NCBI GenBank assembly: GCA_964432875.1
Contig: CAYSPJ010000164.1
Location: 1 to 9,454 of the forward strand
Direction: 5' to 3'
Length of the DNA stretch: 9,454 nucleotides
From: JACJYE01 sp964432875
GTDB lineage: Bacteria; Bacteroidota; Bacteroidia; Chitinophagales; Saprospiraceae
Shown here piece after piece: positions 1 through 7,425 of this stretch. The notes beneath the pieces are model-generated. The model ran no database searches and was not told the DNA's origin. It was given only the letters and a program-made list of their open reading frames with translations. Both the position numbers and the translations under genes were made by a program. Each line of letters opens with the position of its first letter. Position 1 is the first letter of the stretch.

Positions 1-66
1 CGGATCGCAAAAGCCAGTGGTGTTGAAATATCGTCTCATGAGGCGAAGATAAGGATTTTTTAGCAT
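1..66 (-). CDS. N-terminal start of a probable AAA-family ATPase (partial, runs off left edge)
   Basis: An open minus-strand frame begins at an ATG at 66-64 and has no stop before the window edge, giving 22 codons. A second in-frame ATG at 39-37 gives a 13-codon version. The residues after the second Met, RRYFNTTGFCDP, resemble the opening of a family of AAA-like ATP-binding proteins common in Bacteroidota, which I recall as starting with (K/R)YFNTTGPC followed by a His-Tyr-Met stretch and then a Walker A loop. The Walker A region would lie outside the window, so ATPase function is inferred from this short signature only. The gene is on the same strand as the VOC gene and starts about 100 bp after its stop. 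Start choice is open: 66 lies three bases after a perfect 12-bp palindrome, while 39 gives the more usual N-terminus. The frame is short enough to be chance. Confidence 0.42.
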   Translation of the reverse strand, partial: MLKNPYLRLMRRYFNTTGFCDP

Positions 67-69
67 TGG

Positions 70-81
70 AAGGGCGCCCTT
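70..81. repeat. 12-bp perfect palindrome before the ATPase start
   Basis: AAGGGCGCCCTT is self-complementary over all 12 bases. It lies immediately upstream, on the minus strand, of the ATG at 66, in the 99-bp gap after the VOC gene. No T-run follows on either strand at terminator distance (the minus side continues into an A-run), so it is not a classic terminator. It could be a protein-binding site, or chance in GC-rich sequence. Confidence 0.3.
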
Positions 82-165
82 GCGCAGTTGGGCAGCGGCG
101 AATGCCTGGCTACCGAAAAGCCGCTCACCAGACCTGAGCTGGGCAGGCTTGGGCAGCCAAAAGCC

Positions 166-567
166 CTAAGCGCTTCTGGGGGCAGGCTCGATCAAGTCCC
201 ACTTGTTTCCGTACAAATCTTCAAACACTGCGACTTTGCCGTAGGCCTCCCAAGCAGGCGGCCGGACGATGGCGATGTTTTGCGTTAGGAGCCTTTGATA
301 ATCCCGTTCAAAATCGTCAGTATATAAAAACAGGAAGACCCGCCCGCCGGTCTGATTGCCAATCCGGCTGATCTGCTCGTCGTTGGCGGCTTTAGCCAAC
401 AACAAACAGCAGCCAGCTGAACCTTTGGGCCTGACCAGCACCCAGCGCTTGGTAGCGCTGAGCCGCGTATCTTCGATTAAATCGAATTGAAGCTTGCGGG
501 TGTAAAATTCAATCGCCTCGTCATAATCACTGACGACGATGGCGACATGTGCCAAGCTTTGTTTCAC
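166..567 (-). CDS. VOC-superfamily (glyoxalase/bleomycin-resistance fold) protein
   Basis: This is a 133-residue protein, the normal size for a single VOC protein made of two beta-alpha-beta3 modules. The first module opens with LAHVAIVVSDYDEAIEFY (residues 5-22), a classic VOC start with His7 at the usual first metal-ligand place. The second opens near GGRVFLFLYTDDF (74-86) and closes with VAVFEDLYGNKWDLIEP (112-128), where Glu116 is a plausible acidic ligand. I chose the GTG at 567-565 because the open frame extends further upstream only by overlapping the GH92 coding region, and homology begins at this codon. VOC proteins catalyse metal-dependent isomerisation, dioxygenation or drug binding; the substrate here cannot be read from sequence. 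Relatives that I recall have His in the LHTDDF motif, where this one has Tyr82. It starts 34 bp after the GH92 stop on the same strand, so co-transcription is likely. Confidence 0.85.
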   Translation of the reverse strand: MKQSLAHVAIVVSDYDEAIEFYTRKLQFDLIEDTRLSATKRWVLVRPKGSAGCCLLLAKAANDEQISRIGNQTGGRVFLFLYTDDFERDYQRLLTQNIAIVRPPAWEAYGKVAVFEDLYGNKWDLIEPAPRSA

Positions 568-601
568 TGCTCTTTGTTTTTGGTGTTTTACTGCTAAATG
601 C

Positions 602-2584
602 TCACCGCCCAGCGGTGCTCTGCGAAGGCGGCGGCGTGCGGATACCCCAATTTTGGTTAGGTATAGAATCCAGCACAAAAGTCAGGGTGCCGCCGTCCAG
701 CAGTTTTTCCCGCTCGATCCAGCAGTCCTCGATGGGCTGTCCGTTGAAGGAGAGCGCCTGGACGTAGTAGCTTGCCGGCCCGTTGCCGAGCGTTTCGATG
801 ACCAGCAGCTTGGCCGGGTCGTTGGCAAGCAGCAGCGTCACTTTGTCGAACTGCGGGCTGCCGAACTGGAACGTCGGGTTGGCGGCGGCGTGGCCTTGTA
901 CATCGAACAAGCCCAGGGCGGCCATCACGTACCAGGCGCCCAGTTGGCCTTGGTCTTCGTCTTGTCCGAAGCCGTAGCCGTGCAGCGGCTCGGTGCCGTA
1001 GAACTCGTCGCGGATGAGGCGGGTCCATTTTTGGGTCAGCCAGGGCTGGCCGGCGTAGTTGAACAGCCAGGAATGGAACAGGCTGGGCTGGTTGCCGTGG
1101 TTGTAGAGCGTCTCGATGCCCGAGAAGCTGTGGATTTCCTCGCCCCCGCCGAAGCGGCTCTTGCGGCTCTCCTCGAAGGTCTGCCGGAGGCGCTCGCGGT
1201 AGAGGTCCGCCCCCATTTTTTCCATCAGACCCGCCTGGTCGTGGGGCACGTACCAAGTGTATTGGTAGGCGTTGCCCTCCTGGAAGCCGCGCCAGGCCTC
1301 CAGCGGATTGAAGTTTTCGATGAAGGTGCCATCTTCGTATTTGGGCCGGATGAATTGGGTCTCTTCGTCGAANNNNNNNNNNNNNNNNNNNNNNNNNNNN
1401 NNNNNNNNNNNNNNNNNNNNNNNNNNNNNNNNNNNNNNNNNNNNNNNNNNNNNNNNNNNNNNNNNNNNNNNNTCGGTATTGAAGTGCCGGTAGCGGGGCT
1501 TGCCCTTTTTGTCCAAGGGGATTTGCCCGATGCCGCCATCATTGCGGGGGTATTGCCCATTCTCATCGCTGGCCAGGCCGCGCCCGAGCAAAGCATGGTA
1601 CAAGCCGGTGTAGAATTTCGTCAAATCTTCCGGCCGCCCTCCTTCGGCGCGGATGCGCCCCAGCATCTGGTTCCATTCGCGGCGGGCATTGGCGCGCACT
1701 TCGTCGAAAGCCATCCCCCGGGCTTCGGCCTCCAGGTTCCGGCGGGCGTTTTCAATGCTGGTGTACGACAAGCCCACTTGCATCTCGATCGTTTCATCGG
1801 CAGCGGTTTCGAAAGTCAGCACCAAGCCGTTGCCCACCCCCTTCGATTCGGCCGGGCCAGGCTGGAAGAGGCTGTCCACGAAGGTGCCGGTGGCCTGGGG
1901 TGCTTTGCTCAGTTGAGCGTAAAAGAACATCTTCACCCGCTTGCCCGGATCGCAAAATTTGGCGTATTCCGGATAAGTGATGACGTAGCCTTCAACCGCC
2001 TTTTCGCCGGAAAGCTTGATGTAAGCCTCGGTCACGTCGGAGCTTTCGCCTTGCTTATGCCCGACGTCAAAAACCAGCTGGGCCGCATCGGATGCCGGGA
2101 AGGTGTAGCGGTGGAAGCCGACCCGCTGGGTGGCGGTGAGTTCGGCTTTTACGCCATAGTCCTTCAGCAGCACCGTGTAATAACCAGGCTCGGCATGCTC
2201 ATCGGCTTTGTCGAAGCGCGAGCGGTAGCCGCCGTCGGGGTCTTCGAGGGTGCCGGGCATGGTCTGGATGGCGCCCACCGTGGGCATCACCACCACGCCG
2301 CCGATCTGGAATTCGTGGAAGTGCCCGAAGCCTTCGATCGAAGTATGGCGGTCGTCGTAGCCGTGAGGCAGCCAACTGCCGATGCTCATGTAAGCATTCG
2401 TGTGCGGGGCCAGTTTGGCCATGCCAAATGGCAAGGCGGCCGGGGTGTAGAAAAACCACCGCCCGTGCACCGAGCCAAGCTGTGGATCAACGTACTGGAC
2501 CGCATCGAAAGGGGGCAGGGTTTCCCGCGGCTGGCAAGCTGCTAAACCTAGCAGCAGGCTAAATAAAATCGATGGTTTATTCAT
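602..2584 (-). CDS. GH92 family glycosidase (alpha-mannosidase type), lipoprotein, broken by an assembly gap
   Basis: The N-terminus is a lipoprotein signal: a short basic stretch, a hydrophobic core and a LAAC lipobox with Cys17, so the enzyme should be lipid-anchored, periplasmic or on the cell surface. Residues about 26-270 match the GH92 N-terminal beta-sandwich (YVDPQLGS, PFGM near 52-55, VVMPTVG at 98-104, GYYTVLLKDYGVKAELTAT). Residues about 300-650 match the (alpha/alpha)6 catalytic domain: the EGNAYQYTWYVPHD motif contains Glu436, the likely general acid, and DEDQGQLGAWYV contains Asp542 and Asp544, matching the catalytic-base acidic pair of the family. FNYAGQPWLTQ is a further hallmark. 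GH92 enzymes are calcium-dependent inverting exo-alpha-mannosidases acting on N-glycans, yeast mannan or similar glycans; the exact linkage is not predictable here. Numbering counts the Ns as 34 residues. Both flanks share one frame, but the block between RHFNT (ending 370) and FDEETQFIRP (starting 405) is much too short for the family. No SusC/D partner is seen in the window. Confidence 0.93.
   Translation of the reverse strand: MNKPSILFSLLLGLAACQPRETLPPFDAVQYVDPQLGSVHGRWFFYTPAALPFGMAKLAPHTNAYMSIGSWLPHGYDDRHTSIEGFGHFHEFQIGGVVVMPTVGAIQTMPGTLEDPDGGYRSRFDKADEHAEPGYYTVLLKDYGVKAELTATQRVGFHRYTFPASDAAQLVFDVGHKQGESSDVTEAYIKLSGEKAVEGYVITYPEYAKFCDPGKRVKMFFYAQLSKAPQATGTFVDSLFQPGPAESKGVGNGLVLTFETAADETIEMQVGLSYTSIENARRNLEAEARGMAFDEVRANARREWNQMLGRIRAEGGRPEDLTKFYTGLYHALLGRGLASDENGQYPRNDGGIGQIPLDKKGKPRYRHFNTXXXXXXXXXXXXXXXXXXXXXXXXXXXXXXXXXXFDEETQFIRPKYEDGTFIENFNPLEAWRGFQEGNAYQYTWYVPHDQAGLMEKMGADLYRERLRQTFEESRKSRFGGGEEIHSFSGIETLYNHGNQPSLFHSWLFNYAGQPWLTQKWTRLIRDEFYGTEPLHGYGFGQDEDQGQLGAWYVMAALGLFDVQGHAAANPTFQFGSPQFDKVTLLLANDPAKLLVIETLGNGPASYYVQALSFNGQPIEDCWIEREKLLDGGTLTFVLDSIPNQNWGIRTPPPSQSTAGR
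1373..1472. other. Assembly gap (100 Ns) inside the GH92 gene
   Basis: Exactly 100 unknown bases, the conventional placeholder for a scaffold gap of unknown length. It sits inside the GH92 catalytic domain. From the usual family layout I expect roughly 140-180 residues here instead of 34, so the real gap is probably 400-550 bp. That would restore a normal full length of about 770-800 residues. Confidence 0.97.
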
Positions 2585-2692
2585 TGTTGCTTTTTTTGAG
2601 ACCGTTTAGAAAGGGCAAGGAGGGAAGGTGCTGCCTTACACCTGCCGCTGCGCAGGATATCGATCAATGGCCTACCTCTAGCTCAAAGCACC

Positions 2693-2749
2693 TATGCCGC
2701 CATCGCTTTGGTATCTCCGGGCCCAGTTCAGGGCCCAAATTACGGCATA
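2693..2749. repeat. Nested inverted repeats upstream of GH92
   Basis: The outer arms are TATGCCG (2693-2699) and its exact complement CGGCATA (2743-2749). Inside lies a second dyad made of two GGGCCC hexamers (2719-2724 and 2731-2736) separated by AGTTCA. A further CGGCATA copy lies at 2770-2776, 27 bp after the first. There is no T-run, so a terminator is unlikely. The site is about 110-165 bp upstream of the GH92 start and 325-380 bp upstream of katG. A regulator-binding region or a leader RNA hairpin is possible; neither is shown. Confidence 0.4.
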
Positions 2750-2962
2750 AGTGTGAAAAAAGGGAATGTCGGCATACCTATAATCAGATTTGCAGCTCCA
2801 TCAAACAATCCAATGATTCTTGTGTTTTTTGAATTTGTAAGCTGTAGGCTTTTAGCTATGGGGATCAACACCGGCTAAAATGCAGCTCATTTCCCGTAAC
2901 ATCCTGACCCATCAAAATAAATCTACCTTCGCTGGCTGAGGGATATTTAGTTGCGCTGATGC

Positions 2963-2993
2963 TTTCCAAATTTACCACAATTGTGTAAATTTG
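2963..2993 (+). promoter_or_regulatory. Putative katG promoter of Bacteroidota type
   Basis: TAAATTTG at 2986-2993 fits the Bacteroidota -7 consensus TAnnTTTG at every fixed position. Nineteen bases upstream lies TTTC (2963-2966), three of four matches to the TTTG -33 element at the expected spacing. Transcription would begin near 3000, leaving a leader of about 75 bases before the katG ATG. The prediction is by eye and depends on the organism being a Bacteroidota member. Confidence 0.5.
2967..2993. promoter_or_regulatory. Dyad (operator candidate) overlapping the katG promoter
   Basis: The perfect 8-bp arms CAAATTTA (2967-2974) and TAAATTTG (2986-2993) enclose a perfect 10-bp palindrome CACAATTGTG (2976-2985), with one extra C at 2975. 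The element fills exactly the space from the end of the -33-like box to the end of the -7 box, where a repressor would block RNA polymerase. Peroxide-responsive Fur-family regulators (PerR) bind AT-rich dyads at catalase promoters, so a PerR-like repressor is a reasonable guess. OxyR normally binds further upstream. Because the arms are complementary, a -7-like octamer is present on both strands. Confidence 0.45.
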
Positions 2994-3074
2994 TCGGCTT
3001 ATCGGGCTTGAGCTAGCAAGCAAACGATACTCGCTTAAATCGTTGATTATTAAAAACTTATCAATCTATAGAAA

Positions 3075-5312
<2,238 letters not shown>

Positions 5313-5313
5313 T

Positions 5314-5397
5314 CTATTGCTATCTGGCAGGCCGCAAGGCCTGGTATATCGCAGCCGCGATGCCAAGAGATGGCTAAAAGCCAGCGTTAGGCAATAG
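5314..5397 (+). other. Four-helix structured segment in the katG 3' region
   Basis: Directly after the katG stop, four perfect stems form a four-way junction in 84 bases. The closing stem is CTATTGC (5314-5320) with GCAATAG (5391-5397). Inside it come a 6-bp hairpin with a GCAA tetraloop (5328-5343), a 5-bp hairpin ATCGC/GCGAT (5348-5361) and a 5-bp hairpin TGGCT/AGCCA (5371-5383). It is cloverleaf-like, but the loop sizes (4, 4 and 3) and the lack of conserved T-loop and anticodon-loop bases exclude a normal tRNA. It could be a structured 3' UTR, a processed small RNA, or chance. Confidence 0.35.
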
Positions 5398-5425
5398 CGG
5401 TTGCTACATCATGTAAAGTCCATGA

Positions 5426-5454
5426 GGTGGCCTGGTATCAGGCCACCTTTTTTT
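5426..5454 (+). terminator. Rho-independent terminator of katG
   Basis: A perfect 9-bp stem, GGTGGCCTG (5426-5434) with CAGGCCACC (5439-5447), has a 4-base loop (GTAT) and is followed at once by seven Ts (5448-5454). It lies 113 bp after the katG stop. No T-run flanks it on the minus strand, so it should act for katG only and not for the convergent amidase. Confidence 0.9.
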
Positions 5455-5571
5455 ATGCTCTATAAACCTGCTGCCTCAGTTCATCTAGTACCTCGCTAAA
5501 TAACAGGAGGATATAAAAAGCCAATAAGTGAAATGCCGGCTCCCGCGCTGCCTGGCGCAAGCAAGCCCTCC

Positions 5572-7215
5572 TCAAAACCCCGGCGGCCGCTGCCGATGGA
5601 AATCCGTATGTGCCTGGAAGAAAGCCGCTACTTTCAGCACCTCCGCTTCGCCATAGAGTTTGCCACAGAAAGTCATGCTAGTCGGTGTGCCATTCATAAA
5701 TCCCGTAGGCAGTACTACGCAGGGGTGGCCGCTGAGGTTGGTGCGCAGCAGGTTGCCCCCGTGCCAGGAAGGAGCCAGGAAGACGTCGATATCCTGCAAG
5801 CGGCGGTGGATATCCTCGTTCATCTGGCGGCGGAGGCGGTTGGCATGCAGGTATTCCACTGCGGGGATGAAGCGGGCCTGACGGAAGACATTGGGCCAGG
5901 CGTTGCGCACCTGGCGCACCAGCAAATCGTCTTTGCCGTTGCGGGTGAGCGCTTCAAAGGCGGAGGCTGCCTCGGCACTCAGGATGAAGGAGATGTCCGG
6001 CACTTGGGGCAATTCCAGCGGCACGAGTACGATGCCGAGTTCCCGCAGTTTCGCCAGCGCGAGGCTATCATTGGTGCGGAAGGGGTAGTTGCCCTCGAAG
6101 TCCTTTTTCAAATAACCGACCCGGATTTCCCTGGCTTTGAGCTGGTGGTTGTAATTGAAGGCGGCCTGGGCCGTGCTGGGGTCGCGTACATCCCGGCCGC
6201 GGATGGACTCAAAGACGATGGCACAATCCTCGGCGCTGCGGGCAATAGGGCCAATTTTATCCATGCTGGTACATAAATCCATGGCCCCATAGCGGCTCAC
6301 CTGCCCATAAGTGGGGCGCAGGCCGGTAGTGCCGCAAACCGTAGAAGGAGAAACGATCGAGCCCAGAGTCTCCGTGCCGATAGCAAAGGGCAGCAGCCCC
6401 GCCGCGACGGCGGCGGCAGAACCAGCCGAGGAGCCGCTCGAGCCTTGCTGGGTATTCCAGGGGTTGCGGGTTTTACCGCCGTACCAGACATCGCCCCAGG
6501 CCAGGGCCCCCAAGGTCAGTTTGGCGACTAGCACTGCTCCTGACGCATCCAGCTTCTCAATCACAGCTGCGTCGTAGTCGAGCACCTGGTCTTTATAAGG
6601 CATGGCACCCCAAGTGGTTTTGTAGCCAGCCGCTGCCAGCAAATCCTTCGCGCCGTAGGGGATGCCGTGCAGGGGGCCCCGGTAAAAGCCACGGGCCAGT
6701 TCTTCATCCATTAGACGGGCTTGAGCCAAGGCACGCGCTTCGGTAAGCGTAATGACACACTCCAGCCCGGGGCCGTGTTTTTTCAAGCGTTCCAGAAAGA
6801 ACTCAGCCAGTTCTACGGAGCTGATCTGCCGCTCTTTGATGAGCACCGCCAGTTGGCCGATGGAAAAAAAAGCCAGCGCTTCCCTATCGGCAGGCAGCTG
6901 CACTTTTTCTGGTAAGGGAAAGGCTACGGCATCTTGTGCCTGAGGGATGGCAAAGCCCTGCGGCAGCTGGTCGAACAAGAGGGCAGGGGCCAGGCCGTTG
7001 GGGATATCCTGCTCCCGGATGGCTTGGTATGCCAGTCGCTGGTTTTCCAGGCCGGGCAGCATGCTGTCTATTTCTGAGGAAGTCACCTCCAGTCCGATGA
7101 GGGCCGCCGCCTGCTCAGTCATCATCCGGTCGATAGGCGCACGCAGCAGCGTGAAGCTCAGCAAAGCTCCAAGGGCGAGCCCCAGCAGCAGGTAAGCGAA
7201 GTTGTGTTTTTTCAT
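5572..7215 (-). CDS. Amidase-signature family amidase, exported or membrane-anchored
   Basis: This 547-residue serine hydrolase of the amidase signature family hydrolyses a C-N amide bond; the substrate is unknown. The Ser-cisSer-Lys triad is visible: Lys190 in GIPYGAKDL, Ser262 in the Ser/Gly-rich GSSGSSAGSAAA stretch, and nucleophile Ser286 in GTETLGSIVSPS. The 24-residue spacing between the two serines is the same as in mammalian FAAH. The signature core covers about 118-540. The first 30 residues have a basic start (MKKHN) and a hydrophobic run (about 7-25) without a lipobox or clear signal-peptidase site, so the enzyme is probably periplasmic, perhaps held by an uncleaved anchor. Residues about 30-115 form an extra N-terminal region, including a SMLPGLENQRLAYQAIRE stretch, placed before the catalytic core. 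A GatA role is unlikely: there is no gatB/gatC nearby and the protein appears to be exported. The ATG at 7215 is preceded by an A-rich leader (ACAAGAAATAGA). It is divergent from fadH and convergent with katG. Confidence 0.93.
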   Translation of the reverse strand: MKKHNFAYLLLGLALGALLSFTLLRAPIDRMMTEQAAALIGLEVTSSEIDSMLPGLENQRLAYQAIREQDIPNGLAPALLFDQLPQGFAIPQAQDAVAFPLPEKVQLPADREALAFFSIGQLAVLIKERQISSVELAEFFLERLKKHGPGLECVITLTEARALAQARLMDEELARGFYRGPLHGIPYGAKDLLAAAGYKTTWGAMPYKDQVLDYDAAVIEKLDASGAVLVAKLTLGALAWGDVWYGGKTRNPWNTQQGSSGSSAGSAAAVAAGLLPFAIGTETLGSIVSPSTVCGTTGLRPTYGQVSRYGAMDLCTSMDKIGPIARSAEDCAIVFESIRGRDVRDPSTAQAAFNYNHQLKAREIRVGYLKKDFEGNYPFRTNDSLALAKLRELGIVLVPLELPQVPDISFILSAEAASAFEALTRNGKDDLLVRQVRNAWPNVFRQARFIPAVEYLHANRLRRQMNEDIHRRLQDIDVFLAPSWHGGNLLRTNLSGHPCVVLPTGFMNGTPTSMTFCGKLYGEAEVLKVAAFFQAHTDFHRQRPPGF

Positions 7216-7297
7216 CTCTATTTCTTGTTTTATGACCCACGAAGTTAAAAAACCTTACGCAAACCAGCGAATTTTCGCCAAAAGCTATATCTTGACC

Positions 7298-7305
7298 CAA
7301 AATTA
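7298..7305 (-). promoter_or_regulatory. Possible -7 promoter element for the amidase
   Basis: On the minus strand this reads TAATTTTG, a full fit to TAnnTTTG. It would give a leader of about 75-80 bases before the amidase ATG. I find no TTTG-like -33 box at the expected distance, so support is limited to one element. It lies in the 210-bp amidase/fadH divergent region. Confidence 0.35.
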
Positions 7306-7374
7306 GCAGCAAAAAATAAAACTGGCTAATCTTCTGAGGTTCGGCAGCCGATGTTCGGCCTACACCCTTGTCCT

Positions 7375-7392
7375 GCGGGCAGCTTTGCCCGC
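7375..7392. repeat. Hairpin in the fadH leader
   Basis: GCGGGCA (7375-7381) and TGCCCGC (7386-7392) form a perfect 7-bp stem with a 4-base loop, 33 bases before the chosen fadH ATG. A smaller GCCGA/TCGGC hairpin (7347-7359) precedes it, with a third TCGGC at 7341-7345 that could pair alternatively. No T-run follows, so it is not a plain terminator. It supports reading this stretch as untranslated leader and not as fadH coding sequence. Confidence 0.5.
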
Positions 7393-7425
7393 GTAAACCT
7401 AGAAGCTTGCCACAAAAGCATCCAC

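Larger units (their letters stand above)
2585..3074. other. Divergent intergenic region between GH92 and katG
   Basis: This 490-bp stretch holds no convincing gene. It becomes AT-rich towards katG, as expected for promoters. It contains a palindrome cluster (2693-2776), a 7-bp inverted repeat TTTTAGC/GCTAAAA (2850-2856 and 2874-2880), an 8-bp direct repeat TGCAGCTC (2791-2798 and 2881-2888), and the katG promoter/dyad (2963-2993). I could not find a good TAnnTTTG element close to GH92. Upstream of the GH92 ATG there is only an A-rich stretch on the minus strand (AAAAAAAGCAACA), a typical weak Bacteroidota leader. The 86-codon plus-strand frame from 2572 overlaps the GH92 start and has no recognisable protein features. 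Confidence 0.7.

Noticed and set aside
32..62. Possible plus-strand terminator (CGTCT/AGGCG hairpin, then a T-run)
   Set aside because: The stem includes a wobble pair and the T-run begins about 10 bases after it; no plus-strand gene is established to its left, and the segment better fits minus-strand coding.
1..63. C-terminal tail of a plus-strand gene ending at 52 or 63
   Set aside because: Two plus frames could be read as short tails with equal weight and no recognisable motif; the minus-strand ATPase-like start is better supported.
539..2545. Long plus-strand open frame (668 codons) antisense to GH92
   Set aside because: It mirrors the GH92 gene, has no recognisable domain, and is explained by GC-rich third positions and the N gap; GH92 motifs are clear on the other strand.
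2572..2832. Plus-strand frame of 86 codons in the GH92/katG intergenic region
   Set aside because: It overlaps the GH92 start antisense, lacks a ribosome binding site and shows no protein-like pattern.
5314..5397. tRNA gene reading of the four-stem fold
   Set aside because: Stem lengths are similar, but anticodon and T loops are too short, the TTC motif is absent and no CCA-like 3' end is present.
5519..5550. Possible amidase terminator on the minus strand (AGCC/GGCT then TTTT)
   Set aside because: Only about four base pairs with a 15-base loop, too weak to call.
5533..6276. Plus-strand open frame of 247 codons opposite the amidase, with AGGAGG at 5505-5510 upstream
   Set aside because: The AGGAGG is 22 bases from the ATG, too far for a ribosome binding site, and the frame is antisense to a confident amidase with no domain of its own.
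7351..7425. Longer fadH start adding 25 residues
   Set aside because: The added residues do not match FadH proteins and are encoded across a strong hairpin; the start at 7426 aligns with E. coli FadH.
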